This document shows, piece after piece, positions 37,612 to 46,634 of a stretch of 51,690 bases of DNA. The first letter of the stretch is position 1. Each line of letters starts with the position of its first letter. This stretch comes from Allofournierella massiliensis (lineage in GTDB: Bacteria > Bacillota > Clostridia > Oscillospirales > Ruminococcaceae), in the NCBI RefSeq assembly GCF_004345265.1, contig NZ_SLUM01000027.1, forward strand, positions 1 to 51,690, in the 5' to 3' direction. The position numbers and the translations under genes are program-made. Under the pieces are notes generated by a model that worked only from the letters and a program-made list of their open reading frames with translations, ran no database searches and had not been told where the DNA came from.

Positions 37612-38610
37612 ATGCGTGAAGTGATCGTTACCGGGAAAACCGTGGAGGAGGCCACCGAGGCCGCCTGCGCCCAGCTGGGCCTTCCCCGGGAGGAAGTGAG
37701 CATCGAAATTCTGGAGATGCCGGTGCACCGGTTGTTCAAAAAGATTCCTGCCAAGGTGCGTGCCACCGTGCAGGAGCCGGAGGTGGAAACCCCGGCTGAA
37801 CCTGAGGTGAAACCCGAGCAGGCAGCTGAGCCCAAGGAAGAGCCGGCTGCCCCCGAAAAGGCCACCGAAGAAGAGGAAAAGACTGCCCAGCCCCAGCCGG
37901 CGGAAACCGTCGAGCAGGTGGAGATTGACAGCAACGAAAAGCTGGCGGCCGCCGTTGCCTACCTGAAGGAGATCTTTACCCTGATGGGCGCCGGCGACGT
38001 GGAGATCCATGTGGAGAAGCAGGGCGAGGCCCACATCGTGAAGGTGGAAGGTGAGGACGTTGGCGTTCTGATCGGCCATCGGGGCGAGACCATGGAGAGC
38101 CTTTCCTATCTGGCGGGCCTTGCGGCAAACCGCCTGGGTGGCGACTACCTGAAGCTGGGCCTGGATGTGGCCGGCTACCGGGGCAAACGGGAAAAGGATC
38201 TGGAAGCTCTGGCCCGCCGTATGGGCGCTAAGGTGGCCAAGACCGGCCGCAGCTACGCCATGGATCCCATGAACCCCTACGAGCGGCGCATCATTCACAG
38301 CACCATCAGCACCATGGAGGGTCTGCGCAGTGAGTCCAAGGGTGAGGGTGCAGATCGCCGCGTGGTGATCTACTCCACCGACCCCAACGCCCAGAACCGC
38401 AGCCGTGGCCGCGGTCAGCGTGGTGGCCGCGGTCAGCGCGGCGGCCGTGACCGCAAGGGCGGCCCCAAGGGCGAGCGGCGCAGCAGTGTGCCCGGCCGGG
38501 AGTTTGCCAATGCGCAGCGCAGCGAGGGTGCAGCGCCCGTTGCCCCCAAGCGCACGCAGCTGATTGACGATGCCGAAGGCTTTGCCCTGTATGGCAAGAT
38601 TGAGCTGTAA
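37612..38610 (+). CDS. jag: RNA-binding protein Jag/KhpB with RG-rich tail
   Basis: The 332-aa protein has an N-terminal Jag_N domain (1-50), an acidic Pro/Glu/Ala linker (51-105), a KH domain including IGHRGETMESLSYLAGLAAN, and an R3H domain with the RxxxH motif at 225-229. The C-terminus is unusual: an Arg/Gly-rich run from about 264 to 285 of the RGG type, then a further 45 residues. Jag/KhpB proteins bind RNA with KhpA and affect cell-envelope genes. It has GGAGG within the yidC end and its own strong terminator. Confidence 0.92.
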   Translation: MREVIVTGKTVEEATEAACAQLGLPREEVSIEILEMPVHRLFKKIPAKVRATVQEPEVETPAEPEVKPEQAAEPKEEPAAPEKATEEEEKTAQPQPAETVEQVEIDSNEKLAAAVAYLKEIFTLMGAGDVEIHVEKQGEAHIVKVEGEDVGVLIGHRGETMESLSYLAGLAANRLGGDYLKLGLDVAGYRGKREKDLEALARRMGAKVAKTGRSYAMDPMNPYERRIIHSTISTMEGLRSESKGEGADRRVVIYSTDPNAQNRSRGRGQRGGRGQRGGRDRKGGPKGERRSSVPGREFANAQRSEGAAPVAPKRTQLIDDAEGFALYGKIEL

Positions 38611-38635
38611 ACGTGGCGCAAGCTGATTGATACAT

Positions 38636-38684
38636 AAAAACCGCGGCGTGCGGCCCTGTTCGGGAAGCTGCGCCGCGGTTTTTT
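38636..38684 (+). terminator. Terminator after jag
   Basis: A 13-bp perfect stem (38636-38648 with 38671-38683) with T6. Confidence 0.92.
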
Positions 38685-38755
38685 AATGCCTGAATAAAAT
38701 ACTGAAAGTAATAATTGATGAAATATTACAAATTCTGCGATGGCATAGCCGCCGG

Positions 38756-38784
38756 TTGCACTTTTAAACTTCGCATGCTAGGAT
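38756..38784 (+). promoter_or_regulatory. Promoter of the GNAT gene
   Basis: TTGCAC (38756-38761), 17-nt spacer, TAGGAT (38779-38784). Confidence 0.65.
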
Positions 38785-38824
38785 AGAAACACAAGACTGT
38801 TCCCGACAGGAAAGGAAGGATAAA

Positions 38825-39394
38825 ATGCGTTTGGAACGAATGACCGGTTGGCAGGATGCCCGATTTAAAGCGCTGTGGGAGCTGTATGAAGCCAGCTTCC
38901 CGGCATACGAAAACCGCACCCTGCCGGACCAGAAGCGGGCCATGGAGGACGAGCGCTATCATGTGGACCTGATCTACGAAGAGGATCAGTGGCAGGGATT
39001 TGTGATGTACTGGCAGGCGGACGGCTACCTGTATGTGGAGCACTTTGCGGTGTTCCCCTGCGGGCGGGGCAAAGGTTATGGTTCCAGGGTACTGACCGCC
39101 CTGAAGGAAAAGGGCCAGCCGGTGCTGCTGGAAATTGACCCGCCGGAGGACGAGATTTCGATCCGCCGCAAGGGCTTTTACGAGCGGAACGGCTTCTGTG
39201 CAAACCCCTACGATTACCAGCATATTCCTTACAAAAAAGACGATGTACCCCACCCGCTGGTGGTGATGACCTGGCCGGAGCCGATCAGCGAAGAAGTTTA
39301 TCAGGGCTTCCGCCGTTTTATGCGGGACGTGGTGATGGAGTACAGCGAAGCAAAATTTAATAACAATTGGGAGAATATTTTAAAATTCGACTGA
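38825..39394 (+). CDS. GNAT-family N-acetyltransferase
   Basis: The 189-aa protein has the acetyl-CoA motif A segment VEHFAVFPCGRGKGYGSRVL and the later IRRKGFYERNGF strand typical of the fold. The substrate is unknown. AAAGGAAGG lies upstream of ATG. It is a single-gene unit between jag and mnmE with promoter and hairpin terminator. Confidence 0.82.
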   Translation: MRLERMTGWQDARFKALWELYEASFPAYENRTLPDQKRAMEDERYHVDLIYEEDQWQGFVMYWQADGYLYVEHFAVFPCGRGKGYGSRVLTALKEKGQPVLLEIDPPEDEISIRRKGFYERNGFCANPYDYQHIPYKKDDVPHPLVVMTWPEPISEEVYQGFRRFMRDVVMEYSEAKFNNNWENILKFD

Positions 39395-39405
39395 TTGGAT
39401 AATAA

Positions 39406-39448
39406 GCAAAGGCCGCCCGATGACCGGAAGAAGTCGGGTGGCCTTTGC
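39406..39448. terminator. Hairpin terminator after the GNAT gene
   Basis: A 15-bp stem with one G-U pair (39406-39420 with 39434-39448). The T-run is poor on the plus strand. Confidence 0.6.
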
Positions 39449-39465
39449 TCTGCGCCCGGCTTGCC

Positions 39466-39495
39466 TTGCCCTGGCCGGGGCCCTTGTGCTACAAT
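39466..39495 (+). promoter_or_regulatory. Extended -10 promoter of mnmE
   Basis: TTGCCC (39466-39471), 18-nt spacer, TGC-TACAAT (-10 at 39490-39495). Confidence 0.7.
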
Positions 39496-39533
39496 AAAAT
39501 GAACTATGCTGTTTTGAGAATGGGGGAGTGAAG

Positions 39534-40901
39534 ATGGAAACCACCATCGTGGCGCTGGCAACGCCGCCCGGCGCGGGCGGAATTGCAGTGGTGCGTCTGT
39601 CCGGCCCGGAAAGCTACCGGGTAACCGGGCAGGTATTCCGGCCGATGAATCCGGAGAAAAAGGTGAGCGAAGCGAAGGGATACACTGCGATGTTCGGGCA
39701 TTTTATCGCCCGGGGGAAGACGCTGGACGAGGGTGTGGCCCTCTTCTTCCGGGCTCCCCGCAGCTACACCGGCGAGGATGTGGTGGAGCTGAGCTGCCAC
39801 GGCGGTATGGTGATCGCCCAGGAGCTGATCACCGCCTGCATTGCGGCGGGTGCGGAACCGGCCGGGCCCGGTGAATACACCAAGCGGGCTTTTTTGAACG
39901 GCCGGATGAGCCTGACCCAGGCGGAAGCGGTGATGGATCTGATCGGCGCAGCAGGCCGCCAGGGTGCGGCGCTGGCCGAGAGCGCGCTGAGCGGCGCACT
40001 GGCCCGGCAGATCGAGGAATATAAAAATCAGCTGGTGGCGCTGGCCGGGCATCTGGCCGCCTGGGTGGATTTTCCCGAGGAGGATGTGCCGGACCTGGAA
40101 GAAAATACGCTGCGCGGTACACTGGAGCAGGTATGCACCGGCGTGCGTGGGCTGATCGGCAGCTACGGCGGCGGTGCGGTGCTGCGGCAGGGTGTGGACG
40201 CGGCCATTGTGGGCAGCCCCAACGTGGGCAAAAGCACCCTGATGAATCTGCTGGCCGGATTCGACCGGGCCATCGTGACCCCCATTGCCGGAACCACCCG
40301 GGACGTGGTGGAGCAGGCGGTGATGCTGGGCGGCGTGCGGGTGAACCTGTTTGATACCGCAGGCCTGCGGGAGACCGGCGATGTGGTGGAGGCCGAGGGC
40401 ATCCGCCGCAGCCGCCGCAAGCTGGAGGAGGCCGGGCTGGTGCTGGCGGTATTCGACGGCTCCACCCCCGCCACCGAAGAGGATAAGGAGCTGGCGCAGC
40501 TGTGCGCCGGGCGGCCGGCCATTGCGCTGGTGAACAAGAACGATCTGGAGCAGCAGTTTGATGAGGGCATTCTGGAGGGCAGATTCTTCCGGGTGCTGCG
40601 CATTGCGGCGGGCCAGGGTGGCGGAATGCCGGAGCTGGAGCAGGCGGTGCGGGAGCTGCTGGGTGTGGCCAATCTGGACCCGGGCGCCCCCTGTCTGGTG
40701 AGTCAGCGTCAGCTGGCGGCGGCGGTATCTGCCCGAGACGCCCTGCAGGAGGGTATGCAGGCGCTGGACGGCGGCTTCGGATTGGACGCGGTGAGCGTCT
40801 GCGTGGACGACGCGCTGGCGGCGCTCTGCCGACTGACCGGCGAGGATGCCAGCGAGAGCGTGATCGAGGAAGTGTTCTCCAAGTTCTGTGTGGGTAAGTA
40901 A
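39534..40901 (+). CDS. mnmE: tRNA modification GTPase MnmE
   Basis: With MnmG it makes 5-carboxymethylaminomethyl-uridine-type modifications at U34 of certain tRNAs. The 455-aa protein starts [16 protein letters not shown], has G1 GSPNVGKS (227-234), a later NKND motif and the C-terminal CVGK, the family cysteine motif. ATG 39534 has GGGGGAG 5 nt upstream; the in-frame GTG two codons earlier overlaps that site. mnmG follows 19 nt later. Confidence 0.96.
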   Translation: METTIVALATPPGAGGIAVVRLSGPESYRVTGQVFRPMNPEKKVSEAKGYTAMFGHFIARGKTLDEGVALFFRAPRSYTGEDVVELSCHGGMVIAQELITACIAAGAEPAGPGEYTKRAFLNGRMSLTQAEAVMDLIGAAGRQGAALAESALSGALARQIEEYKNQLVALAGHLAAWVDFPEEDVPDLEENTLRGTLEQVCTGVRGLIGSYGGGAVLRQGVDAAIVGSPNVGKSTLMNLLAGFDRAIVTPIAGTTRDVVEQAVMLGGVRVNLFDTAGLRETGDVVEAEGIRRSRRKLEEAGLVLAVFDGSTPATEEDKELAQLCAGRPAIALVNKNDLEQQFDEGILEGRFFRVLRIAAGQGGGMPELEQAVRELLGVANLDPGAPCLVSQRQLAAAVSARDALQEGMQALDGGFGLDAVSVCVDDALAALCRLTGEDASESVIEEVFSKFCVGK

Positions 40902-40920
40902 AGGAAGGAAACAACAAAGC

Positions 40921-42837
40921 ATGAACCATTTGGGAGATTATCAGGTGATTGTGGTGGGTGCTGGTCACGCGGGCATTGAAGCGGCCCATGCGGCGGCAAC
41001 TCTGGGCGCAAAGACCGCCCTGTTTACCCTCAGCCTGGACGGCATCGGCAATATGCCCTGTAACCCCAGCATCGGCGGCACCGCCAAGGGCCATCTGGTG
41101 CGGGAGGTGGATGCACTGGGCGGCGTGATGGGTCTGGCGGCGGACGCCACCACCCTGCAAAGCCGGATGCTCAACCGGGGCAAGGGCCCGGCGGTGCATT
41201 CTCTGCGGGCCCAGATTGATCGGCGGGCTTACCATGACTTCACCAAGCATTTTCTGGAAAAGACCGATAACTTGGACATTAAACAGGGCGAGATCGTGGA
41301 TCTTGCGCTGGAGGATGGCCGGGTGACCGGCGTATACACCCGACTGAACGGCTTTTACGGGGCACAGGCGGTGGTGCTGTGTACCGGCACCAATCTGGGC
41401 GGACGAATTTTTGTGGGCGACGCCAGCGTGGAGAGCGGCCCGGACGGTCAGCAGGCGGCAAACCTGCTGAGTGAACGACTGCGTCAGGCGGGGCTGCCTC
41501 TGCGCCGGTTCAAAACCGGTACCCCGGCCCGGGTGCACCGGCGGAGCATTGATTTTTCGGTGCTGGAACCTCAGCCCGGTGAGGAGCCGCCGGAGCCCTT
41601 CAGCTTTTTGACCCCGGAGGGTGGGATCAAAAATCAGGTGGACTGCCACATCGCATACACCAACCCGGAAACTCACCGGATCATTCTGGACAACCTGCAT
41701 CGTTCCCCCCTGTATGGCGGTATGATCGAAGGCGTTGGCCCCCGGTACTGCCCCAGCATTGAGGATAAGGTAGTGCGTTTTTCCGATAAGGAACGCCATC
41801 AGATTTTCGTGGAGCCCTGCGGGCTGGATACCGAAGAGATGTATCTGCAGGGTATGAGCAGCAGCTTGCCGGAGGATGTGCAGAATGCCATGTACCGGAC
41901 CATCAAAGGTTTCGAGAACATCGAGATCCTGCGGCCGGCCTATGCCATTGAATATGATTGCATCGACCCCACCGCCCTGCAGCTGACACTGGAGACCCGT
42001 GCGGTGAAGGGACTGTATGGTGCGGGCCAGTTCAACGGTACCTCCGGCTATGAGGAAGCGGCGGCCCAGGGGCTGCTGGCCGGCATGAATGCCGGTCTGG
42101 CAGTGCTGGGCAAAGAGCAGGTGATCCTGCCCCGGCATTCCTCCTATCTGGGTACGCTGGTGGATGATCTGGTGACCAAGGGCGTCATGGACCCCTATCG
42201 CATGATGACCAGCCGCAGTGAATACCGGCTGACCCTCCGGCAGGATAACGCTGACGAGCGGCTTACCCCCATTGGCCGCAAGGCCGGTCTGGTGGACGAT
42301 GCCCGCTGGCAGGCCTTTGAACAGGCCATGGAGATCAAGGCCCGGGAAACCAGACGATTGGAGCAGACCAGCGTAAAGGCGGCAGAGCTGAACCGGGTGC
42401 TGGAAGAAAAGGGAATTGCACCGGTGGAAAAGGGAGGCACGGCGGCAGAGCTGCTGCGACGGCCCGAGCTGGATTATTCCATTCTTGCCCAGGTGATTGG
42501 CTGGGGCGAGGGTGTGGACCGGCGAATGGCGGCCCGCATTACCACCGAGATCAAATATGCCGGATACATTGCCCGGCAGCAGCGGGCCATCAAGGATGTG
42601 AAGCGGCTGGAGAATACCCCCATCCCGGAGGATTTTGACTACGCGCCGCTGAACGGTCTGCGGCTGGAAGCCCGGGAGAAGCTGGCACGCATCCGGCCGG
42701 TGAGTCTGGCCCAGGCGGGCCGAATTCCCGGTGTGAGCCCGGCGGATATGGCGGTGCTCAGTGTGGCGGTGGAAGCTGCCAATCGGGTCCGGAAAACAGG
42801 CGGTGAGAAAGCCGCGAACAGGGAGGCGACGGAATGA
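40921..42837 (+). CDS. mnmG: tRNA uridine-5-carboxymethylaminomethyl modification enzyme MnmG (GidA)
   Basis: FAD-dependent partner of MnmE. 638 aa with GAGHAGIE (13-20) at the FAD site, the [19 protein letters not shown] motif and [16 protein letters not shown]. The ATG has GGAAGGAA upstream; the earlier start in the end of mnmE is rejected. The stop overlaps rsmG by 4 nt. Confidence 0.96.
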   Translation: MNHLGDYQVIVVGAGHAGIEAAHAAATLGAKTALFTLSLDGIGNMPCNPSIGGTAKGHLVREVDALGGVMGLAADATTLQSRMLNRGKGPAVHSLRAQIDRRAYHDFTKHFLEKTDNLDIKQGEIVDLALEDGRVTGVYTRLNGFYGAQAVVLCTGTNLGGRIFVGDASVESGPDGQQAANLLSERLRQAGLPLRRFKTGTPARVHRRSIDFSVLEPQPGEEPPEPFSFLTPEGGIKNQVDCHIAYTNPETHRIILDNLHRSPLYGGMIEGVGPRYCPSIEDKVVRFSDKERHQIFVEPCGLDTEEMYLQGMSSSLPEDVQNAMYRTIKGFENIEILRPAYAIEYDCIDPTALQLTLETRAVKGLYGAGQFNGTSGYEEAAAQGLLAGMNAGLAVLGKEQVILPRHSSYLGTLVDDLVTKGVMDPYRMMTSRSEYRLTLRQDNADERLTPIGRKAGLVDDARWQAFEQAMEIKARETRRLEQTSVKAAELNRVLEEKGIAPVEKGGTAAELLRRPELDYSILAQVIGWGEGVDRRMAARITTEIKYAGYIARQQRAIKDVKRLENTPIPEDFDYAPLNGLRLEAREKLARIRPVSLAQAGRIPGVSPADMAVLSVAVEAANRVRKTGGEKAANREATE

Positions 42838-43541
42838 TCGATACACAGCGTTTGCAGGAAAAATGCGCCCGGCAGGGCATCGAGCTGACTGGCATCCAGC
42901 TGGATCAGCTGAATCACTATGCCCGGCTGCTGGTGGAGTACAACCAGAAGGTGAACCTGACTGCTATCACAGATCCGGAGGGCATTGAGGACAAGCATTT
43001 TCTGGACAGCCTGCTCTTTGCCAGTCAGCCGGAAGTGACGGGGAAGATGATCGATGTGGGCTGTGGTGCGGGCTTTCCGGGCCTTGTGACTAAGATCTAC
43101 AAGCCCGAGCTGGAGCTTACCCTGATGGAGCCCACTGGCAAGCGGGTGGAGTTTTTGAAATATGTTTGTGCGGAACTGGGCCTGACCGGCGTGGAATTTG
43201 CCAAGGAGCGGGCGGAGGAAGCGGCCCGAAAGCAGTGGAGGGAGACTGCCGATGTGGTAAGTGCCCGTGCGGTGGCAGCTTTGCAGATTCTGGCGGAGTA
43301 TTGTTTGCCCCTGACCCGGGTAGGCGGTGTATTCATCGCCATGAAGGGCTCTGGCGCCGAGCAGGAGCTGGCCAGCGCCAAGGGGGCCATTGCCAAACTG
43401 GGTGGCAGCTACCGGGAGACCCGCTCCTTCCAGCTGCCCGGCGGCGATGCCCGCAGCCTGGTGGTGTGTGAAAAAATATCGCAAACTCCGACCGTTTACC
43501 CCAGAAACGGCGGAAAAATTGCAAAATCCCCGTTGAAATAA
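42834..43541 (+). CDS. rsmG: 16S rRNA (guanine527-N7)-methyltransferase RsmG
   Basis: Methylates G527 of 16S rRNA. 235 aa with SAM motif [11 protein letters not shown] (73-83), the N-terminal VNLTAITD region and VSARAVA. Translationally coupled to mnmG (ATGA). The last 20 or so residues look like a non-conserved tail. Confidence 0.94.
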   Translation: MIDTQRLQEKCARQGIELTGIQLDQLNHYARLLVEYNQKVNLTAITDPEGIEDKHFLDSLLFASQPEVTGKMIDVGCGAGFPGLVTKIYKPELELTLMEPTGKRVEFLKYVCAELGLTGVEFAKERAEEAARKQWRETADVVSARAVAALQILAEYCLPLTRVGGVFIAMKGSGAEQELASAKGAIAKLGGSYRETRSFQLPGGDARSLVVCEKISQTPTVYPRNGGKIAKSPLK

Positions 43542-43606
43542 GAAGAAAAAGAGAAGAATCCAGAGAATTTTGAAAATGGAAATTTCTGGATTACGCAGCG
43601 CGCCTG

Positions 43607-43615
43607 TGGTATACT
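43607..43615 (+). promoter_or_regulatory. Extended -10 promoter of noc
   Basis: TGG-TATACT with a poor -35. The leader (43542-43836) also holds an 8-bp inverted repeat (43557-43564 with 43585-43592), partly overlapping the -35 region. Confidence 0.6.
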
Positions 43616-43836
43616 TTTGCTGGAAGCAGAGGGAGCCGCACGGCGCGCTTCTTTGTTTTCCAAAAAGGATGGGATCATTTCTGCGGCCCGGTTCGGATAC
43701 ATAAACAGATAACAGGGCAAAAGCCGCCATGCAAGCGGCGGCAATGTTTTCCGGGCTGTTGGGCGGGGTGCTGCCCCAGGGCTCCTGCCTGCTGGGGGCC
43801 GCAGAATTTTCCGCAACAAAAAGGAGGTAAACCGGA

Positions 43837-44646
43837 ATGCTGCCCCGTAAAATGAAAGTGAAGGGGAAGGTGCTTGCCATTCCCACAGAGCTGATCGACC
43901 CGTCGCCCTTTCAGGCGCGCAGGCATTTTGATGAAAAGGAGATCGCGCAGCTGGCGGTAAGCATTCTGGAAAACGGTCTGCTGCAGCCGGTTTCCGTTCG
44001 CCGCTATGGAGATCGATACCAGCTGGTGGCAGGGGAACGTCGGCTTCGCGCCTGCAAGCTGGCGCAGCTGAAGGAAATTCCGGCGATTCTTTGCGAGTAT
44101 CAGGATCAGGCCACTGCTGCACTGGGGCTTTTGGAAAATCTGCAAAGGCAGGATCTGGACGCCTTTGAACAGGCCCGGGGCATTCAGGATGTGATCGCAT
44201 TGTGGGGCTGCACCCAGGAGGAAGCGGCAAATCGGCTGGGGATGGCGCAGCCCACTTTGAACAATAAGCTCCGGTTGCTTCAGCTCAGTGATGAACAGCA
44301 GGCCTTCTGCCGGAACAATCATCTGACCGAGCGGCATGCCAGGGCGGTGTTGCGGCTGGAGGAGGCGCAGCGCCTTCCGGCGCTGGAAGCATTTGCAAAG
44401 CAGGGAATGAATGCCCGCCAGGCGGATGAATATGTACAGCGCCTTGTGCAGCGCACACCCAGAAAGAAATCCATTCCCATGGTGCGGGATGTGCGCATCT
44501 TTGTGAACACCATCAACAAGGCGGTGCGCCTGATGGTGGACGCGGGCGTGAATGCCTCCACTCGGCGGGTGGAAGGGGATGGCTTTGTGGAATACACGGT
44601 GCGAATCCCCACAGAGCAGGAAAGATCGGTGAGCAGGACCGGCTAA
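43837..44646 (+). CDS. noc: ParB-family nucleoid occlusion protein (Noc-like)
   Basis: The 269-aa protein has the ParB CTPase fold: GERRLRA (66-72), ENLQRQDL (100-107) and a helix-turn-helix (TQEEAANRLGMAQPTLNNKLRLL). Its place between rsmG and soj matches Noc in Bacillus, and a second, canonical ParB (spo0J) follows soj. The membrane-binding amphipathic start of Bacillus Noc is not obvious. AGGAGG precedes ATG. A parS site begins 1 nt after the stop, so binding specificity (NBS or parS) is not settled. Confidence 0.85.
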   Translation: MLPRKMKVKGKVLAIPTELIDPSPFQARRHFDEKEIAQLAVSILENGLLQPVSVRRYGDRYQLVAGERRLRACKLAQLKEIPAILCEYQDQATAALGLLENLQRQDLDAFEQARGIQDVIALWGCTQEEAANRLGMAQPTLNNKLRLLQLSDEQQAFCRNNHLTERHARAVLRLEEAQRLPALEAFAKQGMNARQADEYVQRLVQRTPRKKSIPMVRDVRIFVNTINKAVRLMVDAGVNASTRRVEGDGFVEYTVRIPTEQERSVSRTG

Positions 44647-44667
44647 ATGTTCCACGTGGAACATTTA
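44644..44667. other. parS: parS site 1 (perfect) in a 24-bp palindrome
   Basis: TGTTCCACGTGGAACA at 44648-44663; the symmetry extends to 24 bp with TAAA/TTTA flanks. It begins within the last codons of noc. Confidence 0.93.
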
Positions 44668-44743
44668 AAATAGATGCCAGTTCTCCACTCCGTTTTGTGC
44701 GGAGATTGGGTTCAGCGATATGGGGAAAACGTGAAAAAGGGAG

Positions 44744-44779
44744 TCAGGGGGAATGTTCCACGTGGAACATTCCCCCTGA
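44744..44779. other. parS: parS site 2 (perfect) in a 36-bp palindrome
   Basis: TGTTCCACGTGGAACA at 44754-44769, centred in a perfect 36-bp palindrome with TCAGGGGGAA flanks. The RNA form would be a stable hairpin. Confidence 0.93.
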
Positions 44780-44794
44780 TGTTTTTGAGAATGA

Positions 44795-44832
44795 AAAAGC
44801 AAAAATGTTCCATGTGGAACATTTTTGCTTTT
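44795..44832. other. parS: parS site 3 in a 38-bp inverted repeat
   Basis: TGTTCCATGTGGAACA at 44806-44821 (one central C-to-T). The arms extend to 18 bp each with AAAAGCAAAAA flanks. The T-rich right arm could also act as a terminator for noc. Confidence 0.9.
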
Positions 44833-44880
44833 CAAAAGTACAGAAAAGAGAGAAATCTGAGGAAAATCCAGTGAGATGGG

Positions 44881-44909
44881 TGTAATCACGTCGAAATCTA
44901 TGCTATAAT
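44881..44909 (+). promoter_or_regulatory. Extended -10 promoter of soj
   Basis: TGTAAT (44881-44886), 17-nt spacer, TGC-TATAAT (-10 at 44904-44909). Confidence 0.8.
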
Positions 44910-44973
44910 AACACCGATGCCTGCCGCGAAGGGGTTTCGCGGATGCAGATCTGATGAATTGGAGGCACAAGCG

Positions 44974-45735
44974 GTGGGAAAAGTAATCGCAGTTGCAAAC
45001 CAGAAAGGCGGCGTGGGGAAAAGCACCACCGCTGTGAATCTGGCGTCCTGTGTGGCGGCAGAGGGAAAACGGGTACTGATTGTGGATCTGGACCCTCAGG
45101 GCAACACCACCAGCGGCTACGGAATTTCCAAACGGAATGTGGAAACCAGCGTGTACGATTTGATCATCGGCGAGGCACAGGCCCAGCAGGCCATTGTGCC
45201 CACGGAGTTTATGGTGGATGTGATCCCGTCCAACATTCAGCTTTCCGGCGCGGTGATCGAGCTGGTGAATCTGGAACGGCGGGAAAGCCGGCTGCGTCAG
45301 GCGTTGGCTTCGGTGGCCGGAAATTACGACTATATCTTTATTGACTGCCCGCCCAGTCTGGACCTGCTCACTTTGAACGGTCTGTGCGCCAGTGATTCGG
45401 TGCTCATTCCCATCCAGTGTGAATACTACGCACTGGAGGGCCTTTCCGAGCTGATGAGCACCCTGAAAACCGTGCGCAAGATGTACAACCGGTATCTGGA
45501 AATTGAAGGCGTGGTGTTCACCATGTATGCGGGCCGGCTGAATCTGACCCTGCAGGTGGTGGATCAGGTGAAAAAATTCTTCGGGGACAAGGTCTATAAG
45601 ACCACTGTGCCCCGAAATGTGCGCCTTTCCGAGGCGCCCAGCTATGGGCAGCCCATCAATTACTATGACCCGGCCAGCAAGGGCTGCGAGGCCTATCAGG
45701 CCATGGCCAAAGAATTGCTGAGCAATAACCGATAA
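44974..45735 (+). CDS. soj: Chromosome segregation ATPase Soj (ParA)
   Basis: A 253-aa deviant Walker ATPase that works with Spo0J in origin segregation and influences DnaA. Walker A is KGGVGKST (11-18), followed by DLDPQGN and DCPPSLDLLT. Start GTG 44974 has GGAGG 8 nt upstream; the frame extending to 44917 is rejected since it overlaps the promoter region. spo0J follows 14 nt later. Confidence 0.95.
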   Translation: MGKVIAVANQKGGVGKSTTAVNLASCVAAEGKRVLIVDLDPQGNTTSGYGISKRNVETSVYDLIIGEAQAQQAIVPTEFMVDVIPSNIQLSGAVIELVNLERRESRLRQALASVAGNYDYIFIDCPPSLDLLTLNGLCASDSVLIPIQCEYYALEGLSELMSTLKTVRKMYNRYLEIEGVVFTMYAGRLNLTLQVVDQVKKFFGDKVYKTTVPRNVRLSEAPSYGQPINYYDPASKGCEAYQAMAKELLSNNR

Positions 45736-45749
45736 AAGGAGGGCGGCAG

Positions 45750-46616
45750 ATGGCACAAAAAAAAGGCGGCCTTGGCCGCGGGCTGGAAAGTCTGTTTGAG
45801 GAAACAGCCCGGGATGTGGGCCGGGAGGTGAGTACCCTCCCGCTGCGGGACATTGAGCCTGATAAGGATCAGCCCCGTAAGGACTTTTCCGAGGAGCCCC
45901 TGTCGGAGTTGGCGGCCAGTATTACCGAGCATGGTGTGCTGCAGCCGATCACGGTGCGCCCCTGCAACAGCGGCGGCTACAAGATCATTGCCGGTGAGCG
46001 GCGCTGGCGTGCTGCCCGTCTGGCGGGGCTTTCCGAGATTCCGGTCATTATTAAGGATGTGACCGAGAGCGAAGCCATGGAAATGGCACTCATCGAAAAC
46101 CTTCAGCGGGAGGATCTGGATCCGGTGGAGGAAGCATTTGGCTACAAACAGCTGATGGAACGCTGTGGGCTGACCCAGGAGCAGGCCGCAAAACGGTTGG
46201 GCAAGAGCAGAAGCTCAGTGGCCAACAGCCTGCGGCTGTTGAATCTGCCCCAGCGGGCACTGGAATGGCTGCAAACCGGTCATCTGACCACCGGCCACGC
46301 CAAGGTAATTCTGGGTCTGGAAAATGAAGAACTGCAGGAGCAGGCGGCCCAGATGGTGGTGGAAAACGAGCTGAACGTGCGCCAGACTGAGGCGCTGTGC
46401 AAAAAGCTTTCCCGGCCGGAAAAGCCGCAGGCCAGCCAGCCGGTGCGGCCTGCTTTGCCGGACGAGGTGGAGCTTGCCCTGCGCGAGGTGCTGGGCAATG
46501 AGGTCAAGGTGGCCTACAAAAACGGTCGGGGCAGCCTGACGGTTCATTTTTATTCGGACGAGCAACTTACCGCCTTTGCCAATCTGCTGGGCGGTTATCA
46601 AAAGGAAACAATCTGA
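45750..46616 (+). CDS. spo0J: Chromosome partitioning protein Spo0J (ParB)
   Basis: A CTP-dependent clamp that loads at parS and recruits condensin. The 288-aa protein has the N-terminal Soj-contact segment KKGGLGRGLESLF, GERRWRAAR (82-90), ENLQRE (116-121), the helix-turn-helix around TQEQAAKRLGKSRSSVANSLRLL and a C-terminal dimer domain. GGAGG precedes ATG. Four parS sites are in this window. Confidence 0.96.
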   Translation: MAQKKGGLGRGLESLFEETARDVGREVSTLPLRDIEPDKDQPRKDFSEEPLSELAASITEHGVLQPITVRPCNSGGYKIIAGERRWRAARLAGLSEIPVIIKDVTESEAMEMALIENLQREDLDPVEEAFGYKQLMERCGLTQEQAAKRLGKSRSSVANSLRLLNLPQRALEWLQTGHLTTGHAKVILGLENEELQEQAAQMVVENELNVRQTEALCKKLSRPEKPQASQPVRPALPDEVELALREVLGNEVKVAYKNGRGSLTVHFYSDEQLTAFANLLGGYQKETI

Positions 46617-46634
46617 AAAAGGGGATAGAAACTT

